A DNA stretch of 64,000 bases from Pelagibacteraceae bacterium AG-430-P08 (GCA_003212925.1 QCOL01000004.1:1-64000), one strand, 5' to 3'; counted from the stretch's first letter, positions 44,323 through 53,459 are shown. The notes: a model not told the origin generated them from the letters alone. Translations and numbers: made by a program.

Positions 44323-45673
44323 AGAATTTGACTATACTAAACTAAAGCATGTTACCTCTGTTGATCAGTCAGATCGAAAAGTACCATACAATTTAAGACA
44401 AAGTGGGCCTACAAAAGTTGAAATGTTAATTTCAACAAGAGTAAGAAAATCACCATATTGGCATTTATCAATGCAAGCAGGTTGTTGGAGGGCAACTGTT
44501 TATAATCGAATTTATCATCCTAGGGGATATGTGAAACCTGAAGATGGTGGTGCAATGGTTGAGTATGATGCAATTGTAAATCATGTAACTATGTGGAATG
44601 TTGCAGTTGAAAGACAGATCCAAGTAAAGGGTCCTGATGCAGAAAAATTTGTTGATTACGTGATAACTCGAGATGCTACAAAAATCTCTCCGATGCGAGC
44701 AAGATATGTAATTTTATGTAACGCTTACGGAGGAGTTTTAAATGATCCAATACTTTTAAGAATTGCAAAAGATGAATTTTGGTTTTCTTTATCAGACTCG
44801 GACATTGGAATGTATTTACAAGGTGTTAATGCAGACGGTAAATTTAATTGCACTATCGAAGAAATAGATGCATGTCCTGTTCAAATTCAAGGGCCTAAAT
44901 CAAAAGCGCTTATGAAAGATTTGTTAGGTGATCAGGTTGATTTAGAAAATATGCCTTTCTATGGTTTAGCTGAAGTTAAGGTTGCCGGAAGAAGTTGTGT
45001 TATCTCTCAATCAGGTTTTTCAGGTGAAGCTGGATATGAAATATATTTAAGGAATGCAACTTTATATGCCGATGAGATGTGGAATGCTATTCTTGAAGCT
45101 GGAAAAAAACACCAGCTAATGGTTATTGCTCCTGCTCACCACAGAAGAATTCAAGCTGGGATTCTTTCTTGGGGTCAAGATATGGACCAACAACATAACC
45201 CTTTCCAGTGTAATTTAGGTTATCAAGTTTCTTTATCAGGAAAAGGAGAATGGAAAAAAACTTCTGATTACGTAGGAAAACAAGCTCTTGAGAAAATGAA
45301 AGCCGAAATTAAATCTGGAAAAAAACCATATAAGCTACAGTTGGTTGGTCTTGAGTTAGGAGGAAAACCAATTGATGATTATGCACCAGATTTTTGGTTG
45401 ATATCTAATGCAGATGGTGGTGATCCAGTTGGTTTTGTAACATCACCGTGGTGGCATCCTGAAAAGAAAACTAATATTGCTATGGGATATGTTCCATTTG
45501 ATGGAACTTTAAATGCCAATGGCTTTCCTAAAGGTAAAGTTGGAACTAAATTTAAAGTTCATTTACCAGAAAAATATTCAGATAAACCAGGAACACCTGT
45601 TGATGCTGTTATAGTTGATATTCCATTTAAGGAGTCTTATAACGCTAACACAAGAGAAGTAGTATCAGGTTAA
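44315..45673 (+). CDS. DmdA-like THF-dependent demethylase (GcvT family, long form)
   Basis: A 452-residue GcvT-family protein. The N-terminal half resembles DMSP demethylase DmdA in blocks such as NVAVERQIQVKGPDA, YGGVLNDPILLRIA, FSLSDSDIGMYLQGV and QIQGPKSKALM. It is about 85 residues longer than canonical DmdA and has an N-terminal extension of about 40 residues with CWRATVYNRIYHPRG. I chose the second ATG (44315) because AAGGAG lies 7 bp before it, while the first ATG (44309) is too close. The methyl donor could be DMSP, another sulfonium or methoxy compound, or an N-methyl compound. Confidence 0.75.
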   Translation: MSKEFDYTKLKHVTSVDQSDRKVPYNLRQSGPTKVEMLISTRVRKSPYWHLSMQAGCWRATVYNRIYHPRGYVKPEDGGAMVEYDAIVNHVTMWNVAVERQIQVKGPDAEKFVDYVITRDATKISPMRARYVILCNAYGGVLNDPILLRIAKDEFWFSLSDSDIGMYLQGVNADGKFNCTIEEIDACPVQIQGPKSKALMKDLLGDQVDLENMPFYGLAEVKVAGRSCVISQSGFSGEAGYEIYLRNATLYADEMWNAILEAGKKHQLMVIAPAHHRRIQAGILSWGQDMDQQHNPFQCNLGYQVSLSGKGEWKKTSDYVGKQALEKMKAEIKSGKKPYKLQLVGLELGGKPIDDYAPDFWLISNADGGDPVGFVTSPWWHPEKKTNIAMGYVPFDGTLNANGFPKGKVGTKFKVHLPEKYSDKPGTPVDAVIVDIPFKESYNANTREVVSG

Positions 45674-45684
45674 TTATTTTTTTA

Positions 45685-45702
45685 GGGGAGTTTGCGCTCC
45701 CC
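45685..45702 (+). terminator. Hairpin after the DmdA-like gene
   Basis: GGGGAG pairs with CTCCCC around a TTTGCG loop, 12 bp past the stop. The following U tract is weak (TTAAAATC), so it may be a partial terminator or a mRNA-end stabiliser. Confidence 0.45.
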
Positions 45703-45715
45703 CTTAAAATCATAA

Positions 45716-45820
45716 ATGACAAAGAGTTTTATTATTGCAGTTTGCATTATCATCGCTATTGCATTATTACTATTTCCGTTAATTGTATCTTACAAAGAAC
45801 AAAAAAATAAAAAAAAATAA
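45716..45820 (+). CDS. 34-aa single-pass membrane peptide
   Basis: A small ORF with one hydrophobic helix (about residues 4-22) and a basic tail ending KNKKK. Its stop directly abuts the ATG of the Yip1 gene, so it is likely co-translated with it. No family is recognised. Confidence 0.45.
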   Translation: MTKSFIIAVCIIIAIALLLFPLIVSYKEQKNKKK

Positions 45821-46363
45821 ATGTTTGCTGAATTTTTAAATATAATTTTTAAATCTATAAAATTAGATAAAACACTTTATAGTGATAACAAAAATTTTGG
45901 TGAAGCTGCGATATATTTTGCGGGTTTAATAATGATATTAGATGGTGTAGCTGGAGCTGTGGCTGCAAATACTGTGGTAAAAACAGCTGTAGGTATGTCT
46001 GGTCTTACAGCAATTTTAACATGGTTCATTTGGGCAATTTTTATTTATGTGATTGGTGTAAAATTATTTCCAGATAAACAAACAAAAGTACCTTTTAAAA
46101 AAGTTCTGGTAGCGGTTGGTTTTGCTCATTCACCAGGTTTAATAAGATTTTTTGCATTAACCCCTGAATTAATGATACCAATCATTTTTCTTACTCAATT
46201 CTGGATTTTTGCAAGCTTAATTATTTCAACAAAACAAATTTTAAATTTAAAATCTAATTTTAAAGCGTTTGGCATAATATTTTTATCATTTTTAATTATT
46301 GCTTTTTTATCAATATCTTTTGTTATGAGTAGAATGAATGCTTTGCCAATAAATAGTATCTAA
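45821..46363 (+). CDS. Yip1 family membrane protein
   Basis: A 180-residue membrane protein with about five hydrophobic helices, matching the bacterial Yip1 domain. The FGEAAIYFAGLIMI start of the first helix and the VGFAHSPGLIRFFAL block (near residues 100-114) are typical. The function in bacteria is unknown. It converges on the zinc-ribbon ORF with a 4-bp overlap. Confidence 0.75.
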   Translation: MFAEFLNIIFKSIKLDKTLYSDNKNFGEAAIYFAGLIMILDGVAGAVAANTVVKTAVGMSGLTAILTWFIWAIFIYVIGVKLFPDKQTKVPFKKVLVAVGFAHSPGLIRFFALTPELMIPIIFLTQFWIFASLIISTKQILNLKSNFKAFGIIFLSFLIIAFLSISFVMSRMNALPINSI

Positions 46364-46530
46364 ATTGGAAAGATTGTTTTCGAAACCCTGCATGATTTAC
46401 AAATTTTAAATCCAGTCAAAATTAAATTTTGGGTAACACTTTCATCAGTTTTTTTACATTCATCACAGATATCATTTAACTCATCAGCGTTAGTGTTATG
46501 CTGATCTTTTATATTGTCATCTTCAATCAT
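46360..46530 (-). CDS. 56-aa four-cysteine (zinc-ribbon-like) peptide
   Basis: An ORF whose start lies within the end of the DUF3726 gene (8-bp overlap). The product has an acidic N-terminal 20 residues (MIEDDNIKDQH), then CDEC (Cys22, Cys25) and CKSC (Cys44, Cys47), 18 residues apart. This is the spacing of a small zinc ribbon. No signal or membrane segment is present. It completes a tight four-gene operon and may be an accessory or regulatory factor of the larger proteins. Confidence 0.65.
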   Translation of the reverse strand: MIEDDNIKDQHNTNADELNDICDECKKTDESVTQNLILTGFKICKSCRVSKTIFPI

Positions 46531-47134
46531 TATCAGTTAAACCCGCCCCTGCAGCACCTTTTTTTAAACTTTCTGTTTCCTCAACAAAAGTTTTTTCTGA
46601 TAATTGATATAAACTTTTCCAATCTTGCTCGGTAAAGTTGTCATTATTTTCTAAAATTTTTACCTCTACGTTGTTTGCAATATTTGGACAATTTTTATTT
46701 AACAAGTTTGTGGAAATATTAACATTTATATTTAATAGAAACTCATTTTTTTCAAACTTAAAAAAAATTTTTTTACCAATAACCTCTGAGCTTCTACTAA
46801 GAAATGGTAAAAATAGTAATGGGTACGCAATTTTAGAAAAATTAATAGTTTTTATTTTTTCAATTTTTTCAATTTGATCTAAAAAACTTACACCTAAAAT
46901 AATTGGGCAGTAAGAAAATCCAGCACATTGATTATTTTGATTAATTAAATTAAGATTCTCAAACTTTTTGTCTTTTTTTTCATTTAAATATTGATTTAAA
47001 TTTTTAATTCCCTCAAAGTTAAACATTTCTAGTAATCTTACACTTTTTCCAACTTCTTCGCTTATTCCCCAAGAATAACCCAATGCTCTACTCGCTCGTT
47101 TAGAGGTTGTTTCAATTTCACTCAAAGATTTCAT
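46523..47134 (-). CDS. DUF3726 family protein
   Basis: A 203-residue cytoplasmic protein. The N-terminal SLSEIETTSKRASRALGYSWG followed by SEEVGKSVRLLEM, and the C-terminal GAAGAGLTDND, match DUF3726, which occurs in many alphaproteobacteria without a known function. It lies 9 bp after the 550-aa gene and overlaps the zinc-ribbon ORF. No catalytic motif is apparent. Confidence 0.8.
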   Translation of the reverse strand: MKSLSEIETTSKRASRALGYSWGISEEVGKSVRLLEMFNFEGIKNLNQYLNEKKDKKFENLNLINQNNQCAGFSYCPIILGVSFLDQIEKIEKIKTINFSKIAYPLLFLPFLSRSSEVIGKKIFFKFEKNEFLLNINVNISTNLLNKNCPNIANNVEVKILENNDNFTEQDWKSLYQLSEKTFVEETESLKKGAAGAGLTDND

Positions 47135-47143
47135 AAAATTTAA

Positions 47144-48796
47144 TCAACAATAAACCCAATGCTGATTATAATCTTTTAATTCATGTGGAAGTGGTGCTCC
47201 TTGAAACATGCAAATTCTTAACCACTTATCTGATCTAGGATCAAATTTTAGTGCACCAAAAAAAGATAACTTTAATCGTAGCATATCGATTGGGACAACG
47301 TTTTCATTAATTGTATTATCTTGAATTTCAGCATATGGAAATTTTTCAACAATAAATGCGCGTCTTATAACATGTCTTAAATCTGCATTATTCATCAAAA
47401 ATCTATCAATAGTCAAATCATCTTTACATGAAATTAACTGATCATTTAGTTTTTTAATATCTCTAGCAATTGCAAGAGGTTGCTCTAATTCTGCACCTCC
47501 TTCCTTAAAACGATCTGCATACCTAGGCTCTTCCTTATTTTTTGAAATAAACCAAAAATTTCTTAAATTTGATTTATCTTTGAAATCAATCTTAAGAATA
47601 TCTGGATATCTTTGCTTTAAAATATTCTTAAGATCTAAAACTGTTCGTTCTGTGGGAATTCTAAAATACTTTTCCTCATCTGAGCTCATTTTTTTTATTA
47701 ATGGCTGAACAATTTTATCAAAAGGTTCCATCATCATAGACACGATATACTCAATAGTTTCTTCACAAGTTTCTTTCTCTAACCATAAATATATTTGATT
47801 GAAAGGATATGGAGATGTAAAATCTAATTGATTTTCGATAAATTTTAAAAATTTTTTTACGTTGAAAAGTAGTGAATTTATTTTTTTTATTTGAAATTTA
47901 CTTTCAGAATTCCAACTTGTAATATTTTTTAAGGAACCTTTGACACATTTTTTGAATAAATCTGAGTCTTTTGAATTTACATTTTTAATTTCTCTAATTT
48001 CTTTTAATGCGATTTCTCTTGATAAAATCCAATTATTTAACAAGGTAGGATGATTTACAATAAAAGGTGCCATTCCTAGTCCAGTTGAATTTCCAATGCC
48101 AAGGTTTCTACAAATTTTTGAGTCTAAATTAACAGCTTTCTTTGGATTCTTATGCTTTGCAACATGATTAACTTGATCAAAAGTGAATTGCCTTACTAAA
48201 TAGACCAACATCATCTCTAATCTAAATGGTCCATTTATTTCTGCCCTATTTTTAATTCTAAATCTATCTGCTAAACCAAACTTTCCGGAGCCATAAACAG
48301 CGGTAGTTCTATATAAGTATCCAACTTTTTCTAATAAATTTAAATCTGGCTGATTACCTTCGCTTAACTTTTCAACTACGTGATTAAAAACTCTAACTGA
48401 TTTATTTGCTCTAGATAAAGTTAGTTCTTTATATGAAAGTCTACCAACCTCTTGTCTTGGAACTTCATTCTTTAATCTTTCAATATCTTTTTTTGAGGGA
48501 ACCCCATCATGCAAAGTAAAAGCAGCATCCCATTTTGTTGCAATAACTCTATCTGATCTATCATTATCATGTATCTTGTTAGCAAAACAAACTAATGAGT
48601 AAACTCTTTTATTTTTTTTGAAGGAATATATCGCTTCTCCATATCCACCAGGATCTAAGTTGAATAAATCTCTTTTGTATTCCCAGTCTTTGAATTCATT
48701 TAAAAAACTTCTTAGAAATGATAATTTAGATTGGTGAAAAGACCCCAGTCTAGACAATTTCATTATTATGTTTGGATCTCTTAATTCGACTTTCAT
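47144..48796 (-). CDS. Uncharacterised 550-aa protein of the DUF3726/M19 operon
   Basis: A soluble, basic 550-residue protein with no signal peptide. It shows no motif I can assign. Recognisable textures are FNLDPGGYGEAIY, ATKWDAAFTLHDGVP, a GLGMAPFIVNHPTLLNNW block and a C-terminal AEIQ...NVVPIDMLRLKLSFFGA stretch. It sits between an M19-type dipeptidase homologue (3 bp upstream) and DUF3726. The length and the even conservation-like pattern suggest an enzyme, but the reaction is unknown. Confidence 0.6.
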   Translation of the reverse strand: MKVELRDPNIIMKLSRLGSFHQSKLSFLRSFLNEFKDWEYKRDLFNLDPGGYGEAIYSFKKNKRVYSLVCFANKIHDNDRSDRVIATKWDAAFTLHDGVPSKKDIERLKNEVPRQEVGRLSYKELTLSRANKSVRVFNHVVEKLSEGNQPDLNLLEKVGYLYRTTAVYGSGKFGLADRFRIKNRAEINGPFRLEMMLVYLVRQFTFDQVNHVAKHKNPKKAVNLDSKICRNLGIGNSTGLGMAPFIVNHPTLLNNWILSREIALKEIREIKNVNSKDSDLFKKCVKGSLKNITSWNSESKFQIKKINSLLFNVKKFLKFIENQLDFTSPYPFNQIYLWLEKETCEETIEYIVSMMMEPFDKIVQPLIKKMSSDEEKYFRIPTERTVLDLKNILKQRYPDILKIDFKDKSNLRNFWFISKNKEEPRYADRFKEGGAELEQPLAIARDIKKLNDQLISCKDDLTIDRFLMNNADLRHVIRRAFIVEKFPYAEIQDNTINENVVPIDMLRLKLSFFGALKFDPRSDKWLRICMFQGAPLPHELKDYNQHWVYC

Positions 48797-48799
48797 ACT

Positions 48800-49765
48800 T
48801 TAAATATTTCTATAAAAATTATACCAATTGTTACCTAATATCCCATTAGTTTCTTCCTCAGAAAATCCAACTTTTCTTAATCCCTTCTCTATATTTAAAA
48901 AACCTCTAGCATCCTCAAACCAACCTGGTTGTTTAGGGAAGCCAGGTTTGTTCTTTGAACCTTCCCCATAATTTTTATTTTTAGACCATGTACCGTTCCT
49001 CATCCATTCTACAATTTCATCAGGCTGATTCAAACATAAGTCAGATCCAATACCAATATTTTTGATATTCATTATATCTGACGTTCTAGCAATCATTTCA
49101 CAAAAGCTATCTAAAGTACAATTAGAATTATTTTTTAAATGGTGAGGATATAAAGAAAAACCCAAAATTCCTCCACTATCACTTAGAACTTTTAATAGCT
49201 CATTTGATTTATTTCTTCTAGCGGCATGCCAAAAGCTTGGGTTAGCATGTGTGATTGCAATTGGTTTCTCACTTATTTCAATTGCGTCTAATGTACTTTT
49301 TTCTGCAGAATGGGACATATCTATAACTATTCCAACTCTGTTCATTTCTTTAATGACTTCGCGTCCAAAATTAGTTACTCCACTATCAATTTTTTCATAA
49401 CAGCCAGTTGCTAGAAGAGATTGGTTATTATAAGTTAATTGCATAAAACGACATCCAAGTTGATGTACTTTTTCTACTAAAGATATGTCATCCTCAATTG
49501 GTGAGCAGTTTTGGAATCCAAAAAAAATTGCAGTTTTTTTTTCTAATTTAGCTTTTTCAATGTCTTTAAAATTTGTGCCTTGAAAAATTAAATCTGAATT
49601 TTTCTCAAAAAGTTTTTGCCACTTTTTAATTTCATTTAAAAATTCATTATAATCCTCATGATAAACAATTGTTACATGAACAGCATCTAGCTCAGCTTGT
49701 CTATTAATTTCAAAAACTTCTCTTGTCCAATTACAATACTGCAAATTATCAATTTTATATTTCAT
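48800..49765 (-). CDS. M19 dipeptidase homologue lacking several metal ligands
   Basis: A protein of about 321 residues in the renal (membrane) dipeptidase M19 fold. The later ligand positions are present: His152 (DMSH), His173 (THAN) and Asp242 (GIGSDL). The usual N-terminal HxD motif is absent, replaced by a KIDNLQYCNW start, and the bridging Glu region reads FGFQNC with Gln85. A two-zinc dipeptidase site therefore looks incomplete. An upstream ATG at 49792 would add 9 residues; neither start has a good ribosome site. It is the first gene of a four-gene operon. Confidence 0.75.
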   Translation of the reverse strand: MKYKIDNLQYCNWTREVFEINRQAELDAVHVTIVYHEDYNEFLNEIKKWQKLFEKNSDLIFQGTNFKDIEKAKLEKKTAIFFGFQNCSPIEDDISLVEKVHQLGCRFMQLTYNNQSLLATGCYEKIDSGVTNFGREVIKEMNRVGIVIDMSHSAEKSTLDAIEISEKPIAITHANPSFWHAARRNKSNELLKVLSDSGGILGFSLYPHHLKNNSNCTLDSFCEMIARTSDIMNIKNIGIGSDLCLNQPDEIVEWMRNGTWSKNKNYGEGSKNKPGFPKQPGWFEDARGFLNIEKGLRKVGFSEEETNGILGNNWYNFYRNI

Positions 49766-49865
49766 GAGTTTAATTTTATTAAACCATATCAATATGTATT
49801 TGAAATTCTATTAATTTATTGAAATTTCAACAATTTTTTGAAATAAAGTTTCAATAAATATATTC

Positions 49866-50354
49866 ATGAATAAAAAAAATCTGAAAGTTTCAATTGTGAT
49901 GGGCAGTCAATCTGACTTTAAAACAATGAAATTAGCAAAACAAATTTTAAAAAAACTTAAGGTTCCCATGGAAACAAAGATTATTTCTGCACACAGAACT
50001 CCAATGAGAATGTATAAGTACGCATCTGATGCAGAAAAAAATAATATTGGAGTAATTATTGCAGGTGCAGGAGGCTCAGCACATTTGCCTGGAATGATAG
50101 CAGCACTTACTCAAATACCTGTATTAGGTGTTCCAATTGAGAGTAAAAAACTCAAAGGCTTAGACAGCTTGTTATCTATTGCTCAAATGCCAAAAGGAAT
50201 TCCTGTGGGGACTTTAGCGATAGGAGAAGATGGAGCAATTAATGCAGCTATACTTGCTGCTTCAATTATTTCTAATAGTAATCCTAGCGTTAAATCTAAA
50301 CTTAGAAGTTGGAGATTTTCTCAAACAAAATCAGTTAAAAAAAATCCAAAATAA
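49866..50354 (+). CDS. purE: N5-carboxyaminoimidazole ribonucleotide mutase
   Basis: A 162-residue class I PurE of purine synthesis. The VSIVMGSQSDFKTM start, the ISAHRTPMRM block and IAGAGGSAHLPGM are characteristic. It converts N5-CAIR, made by PurK, to CAIR. It is followed after 4 bp by purK. Confidence 0.96.
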   Translation: MNKKNLKVSIVMGSQSDFKTMKLAKQILKKLKVPMETKIISAHRTPMRMYKYASDAEKNNIGVIIAGAGGSAHLPGMIAALTQIPVLGVPIESKKLKGLDSLLSIAQMPKGIPVGTLAIGEDGAINAAILAASIISNSNPSVKSKLRSWRFSQTKSVKKNPK

Positions 50355-50358
50355 TTTG

Positions 50359-51405
50359 ATGTCTGAAATTAGATTAGGAATTCTTGGTGGTGGTCAATTA
50401 GGTAGTATGTTGTCAGTTGCGGCAAAAAAATTAAATATCAAAACTTTGATTTACTCAGATGATCAAGATGCACCTGCACAAAATTTCTGTGATGAATTCA
50501 TGTTTGGTGATTACAAAGATAAAAATAAAATTAACGATTTTACAAAAAAGGTAAGTATAGTTACTTATGAATTTGAAAATATTCCTTATGAAACTTTAAA
50601 TGAAATAAATAAATTCAAAACAGTAAATCCAAAGCCATCGATAAATAGATTAATACAACATCGTTTAGCTGAAAAAGATTTTGTGAATAAATTAAATATC
50701 AGAACTACAAGATATGTAAGTATAGAAAAAAAATCAGATTTAGAGACCCTTGGTGATTTTTTGCCAGGAATTTTAAAAACAGCAACTATGGGTTACGATG
50801 GAAAAGGTCAATATCCTATTAAATCACCAAATGAGTTAAATAGATTAAATATAGATTTTTCAAAAGAATATATTCTTGAAAAACTAGTTAAATTAAAAAA
50901 AGAAATCTCGGTTATAATTACAAGATTTGGTAATAACAGGTACGAAATTTATGAGGCAATCGAAAATATTCATGAAAACCAAATTTTAAAAAAATCTAAA
51001 ATCCCTGCTGATATTAGCAATAAACTTGTTGATCAATCTAGAGAGTGGAGTAAGCAAATTTCCGAGGAATTAAAATACATTGGTACACTTTGTGTAGAAT
51101 TTTTTATTGATAGAAATGATAATCTATATGTGAATGAAATTGCACCCAGAGTTCATAATTCTGGCCATTTAACTATTAATGCTTTCAATATTAGTCAGTT
51201 TGAAAATCATATAAGAGCAGTTTGTTCTTTAGAGCAAATCCCCTTAAAGAAATTACATAATGCAGAGATGATAAATCTTATAGGTAATCAAATTACCCCA
51301 TATAGACAAAATATAAATTTAAACGATAATGAATTTTTTTTCGATTACCAAAAAAAAGAAATAAAAGATAAAAGAAAAATGGGTCATTTAACAAAAATTT
51401 TATAA
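50359..51405 (+). CDS. purK: N5-carboxyaminoimidazole ribonucleotide synthase
   Basis: A 348-residue ATP-grasp enzyme that carboxylates AIR using bicarbonate. The start MSEIRLGILGGGQLGSM is preceded by the purE stop; the frame is open 43 codons upstream into purE, but that part is hydrophobic read-through of the purE frame and not PurK-like. Typical blocks are KTATMGYDGKGQ and NEIAPRVHNSGHLT. The end overlaps the GNAT gene by one base. Confidence 0.95.
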   Translation: MSEIRLGILGGGQLGSMLSVAAKKLNIKTLIYSDDQDAPAQNFCDEFMFGDYKDKNKINDFTKKVSIVTYEFENIPYETLNEINKFKTVNPKPSINRLIQHRLAEKDFVNKLNIRTTRYVSIEKKSDLETLGDFLPGILKTATMGYDGKGQYPIKSPNELNRLNIDFSKEYILEKLVKLKKEISVIITRFGNNRYEIYEAIENIHENQILKKSKIPADISNKLVDQSREWSKQISEELKYIGTLCVEFFIDRNDNLYVNEIAPRVHNSGHLTINAFNISQFENHIRAVCSLEQIPLKKLHNAEMINLIGNQITPYRQNINLNDNEFFFDYQKKEIKDKRKMGHLTKIL

Positions 51406-51872
51406 TGTTTAAAACTATTGAGGGAAACTTCGAAAATTCAGATGTTAATGAACTTTTAAAAAAACATTTTATAGAACTAAGGGCTGCTTCTCCTGAGGGA
51501 AGTGCTCATGTTTTAGATATCGAAGGTTTAAAAGTACCATCTATTAAATTTTGGAGCTTGTGGGATGATGATAAATTAATAGGTTGTGGTGCTCTTAAAA
51601 TTTTAGAAAAGGATCATGGTGAATTTAAATCAATAAGATTACATGATGATTTTAGGAATAAAGGGAATGGAATAAAACTTATTGATCATTTGTTTGATGA
51701 AGCTAAAAAATTAAATATTAAACGAATTAGCATAGAAACCGGAGCAGGAATATTCTTTAAACCAGCAAGAAAATTATTTGATTTATGTGGATTTAAGCCA
51801 TGTAAACCGTTTGCTCACTATAAAGAGGATAAAAATTCTATTTATTTATCAAAGTTAATAAACAACACTTAA
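51405..51872 (+). CDS. GNAT family N-acetyltransferase
   Basis: A 155-residue acetyltransferase. The acetyl-CoA-binding region is RLHDDFRNKGNGIKLIDHL (about residues 76-94), followed by ETGAGIFFKPARKLFDLCGF. It resembles the YafP/ElaA-like small-molecule type. The substrate is unknown. The start overlaps the purK stop (TAATG). Confidence 0.85.
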   Translation: MFKTIEGNFENSDVNELLKKHFIELRAASPEGSAHVLDIEGLKVPSIKFWSLWDDDKLIGCGALKILEKDHGEFKSIRLHDDFRNKGNGIKLIDHLFDEAKKLNIKRISIETGAGIFFKPARKLFDLCGFKPCKPFAHYKEDKNSIYLSKLINNT

Positions 51873-51988
51873 AAATTAAATTTTAAGTATTGATCTATTT
51901 TGTTGACAAAACTAATTAAATTATAAAGAAAGTCATTATTGCTTAAATATAAGTAATAAATTAATAAACAAAAAGTAAGAAGAAAAAT

Positions 51989-52195
51989 ATGAGTCTACAA
52001 GGAAAAGTAAAGTGGTTCAATCCAACCAAAGGTTTTGGTTTTATTGAAAGAGATGATAAAGAAAAAGATGTGTTTGTACATGTTTCAGCTGTAAGAGATG
52101 CTGGTATGAACGGTTTAGATGAGGGTCAAGCTTTGACTTTCGATGTTGAAGATGGTCCCAAAGGTCCTTCAGCAGTTAACTTAAAAACTGCATAA
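51989..52195 (+). CDS. Cold-shock domain protein
   Basis: A 68-residue CSD protein with RNA-binding motifs KGFGFIE (RNP1) and DVFVHVSA (RNP2). It acts as an RNA chaperone. The ribosome site AAGAAGA precedes the ATG by about 5 bp. A TTGACA at 51903 lies in the 116-bp leader, but no well-spaced -10 is evident. It is monocistronic, with a strong hairpin downstream. Confidence 0.95.
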   Translation: MSLQGKVKWFNPTKGFGFIERDDKEKDVFVHVSAVRDAGMNGLDEGQALTFDVEDGPKGPSAVNLKTA

Positions 52196-52210
52196 TTTTC
52201 ATTACATAGA

Positions 52211-52264
52211 TTATTGGCTATAAGATTTACAATTTGATAATATTTGTATATTTGTAGCCAATAA
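52211..52264 (+). terminator. Extended hairpin after cold-shock gene
   Basis: A 10-bp perfect stem (TTATTGGCTA, 52211-52220, with 52255-52264) enclosing an inner TACAA/TTGTA pairing. It begins 15 bp past the cold-shock stop. The following GAAAAATTTT offers a modest T run, so it is a probable terminator. Confidence 0.6.
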
Positions 52265-52296
52265 GAAAAATTTTAAATCAATAAAATAAAAATAGA

Positions 52297-53043
52297 ATGA
52301 TTGGAATTTTAGGTGGCATGGGCACACAAGCTGGCCTAGACTTTTGTAACAAACTTGCAATCCTTTATCGGGGAAAAATTGATCAAGAATATCCATTATT
52401 TCTCCTTTTCAACAAATCAAATATTCCTGGAAGACCAGAGTCAATAGGTGTTCAAACTAAGAATTTATCAAATCGAAAAAAAAATAAAAAAATTGAAAGA
52501 AAATACTCATTAGTATTAAAAAGTTTATTAAATGGATGTAATATACTTAAAAAAAGTAAATGTAAGTTTATTGTTATTCCATGTAATACAGCACACTATT
52601 GGTATGATGATTTAAGAAAAATAACAAAATTACCAATTATAAACATGCCAAAAGAGGTATTTATTCACACTAAAAAAACATGTAAAAAAAATTCATCAAT
52701 TGGACTATTAGCAACTGAGGGTACTTTAAACACTGGTGTTTACAATAAATTTTTTGATAAAAATTATAATCTCATTTTTCCAAATATTTCTTTACAAAAA
52801 AATTCTGTAAATAAAGCAATAAAATTTGTCAAAATGGGAAATGTAAAAGCTGCCAGCAAAATTATTAAGCCAGCTATAAATTATTTAATTAAAAAAAAAT
52901 GTAAAAAAATAATTTTAGGGTGTACCGAATTACCGATAGCCATATTCGCATTTAAATCTTTTAAAAAAGTAAAAACTTCAAAAATTTTTTTAGATCCAAA
53001 TTTGATATTAGCCAATGCGGCAATGAAAAAATATCGTAAATAA
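52297..53043 (+). CDS. Aspartate/glutamate racemase family protein
   Basis: A 248-residue two-cysteine racemase-fold enzyme. The catalytic cysteines are Cys96 (VIPCNTAHYW) and Cys209 (LGCTELP). The start GILGGMGTQAGLDF is typical of aspartate racemase/YgeA-type members. It probably interconverts an amino acid such as aspartate. It is coupled by TAATG to the next gene. Confidence 0.88.
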   Translation: MIGILGGMGTQAGLDFCNKLAILYRGKIDQEYPLFLLFNKSNIPGRPESIGVQTKNLSNRKKNKKIERKYSLVLKSLLNGCNILKKSKCKFIVIPCNTAHYWYDDLRKITKLPIINMPKEVFIHTKKTCKKNSSIGLLATEGTLNTGVYNKFFDKNYNLIFPNISLQKNSVNKAIKFVKMGNVKAASKIIKPAINYLIKKKCKKIILGCTELPIAIFAFKSFKKVKTSKIFLDPNLILANAAMKKYRK

Positions 53044-53459
53044 TGAAATCTAAAGATAAACCATATATTTTATATGTAGCCGAAAAAATATATTTAGAGG
53101 TTTCAGAAATTAAAAAAAAAAATAATGGTTTTTCTAATATAGATGCCATAGATGGTTTTATTGGATCTGAAACTTACAAAGAAGTAAGTAGTGGCAAATT
53201 TCATGACAATTGGTTTGAGGAATTAAAGAAAAAAAATGAAAAAATTCCTGAGGAGACAATGAGATTACTAAAAATACAAAGAGAAATGATGATCAAACAA
53301 TTAATTCAATACCCGGAACTTTATTACACTAAAAGTCATTTTCCTTTAGAGATTTCACAACGTGCGTTCGATCATTTATGGAGAATGTGTGAAAGTTACG
53401 AATTATGGTGTAAAGAAACTAACCAAAAAAAATTGATTCTTTTAAATCTTACCGATTAA
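53043..53459 (+). CDS. Hypothetical protein (138 aa)
   Basis: A soluble, charged 138-residue protein with no recognised motif. It contains a Lys/Glu-rich helical centre and a C-terminal RAFDHLWRMCESYELWCKE block with two cysteines. It is translationally coupled to the racemase gene (TAATG). Its 3' end overlaps the convergent exported-protein gene by 4 bp. Function is unknown. Confidence 0.65.
   Translation: MKSKDKPYILYVAEKIYLEVSEIKKKNNGFSNIDAIDGFIGSETYKEVSSGKFHDNWFEELKKKNEKIPEETMRLLKIQREMMIKQLIQYPELYYTKSHFPLEISQRAFDHLWRMCESYELWCKETNQKKLILLNLTD

Noticed and set aside
50230-50358. Longer purK start within purE
   Set aside because: The extra 43 codons overlap purE in another frame and look like hydrophobic read-through; PurK homologues start at the GILGGGQLG region.
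51903-51927. Promoter TTGACA...TATAAA before the cold-shock gene
   Set aside because: Spacing is 13 bp, too short for a normal sigma-70 promoter, and in such AT-rich DNA TATAAA occurs often by chance.
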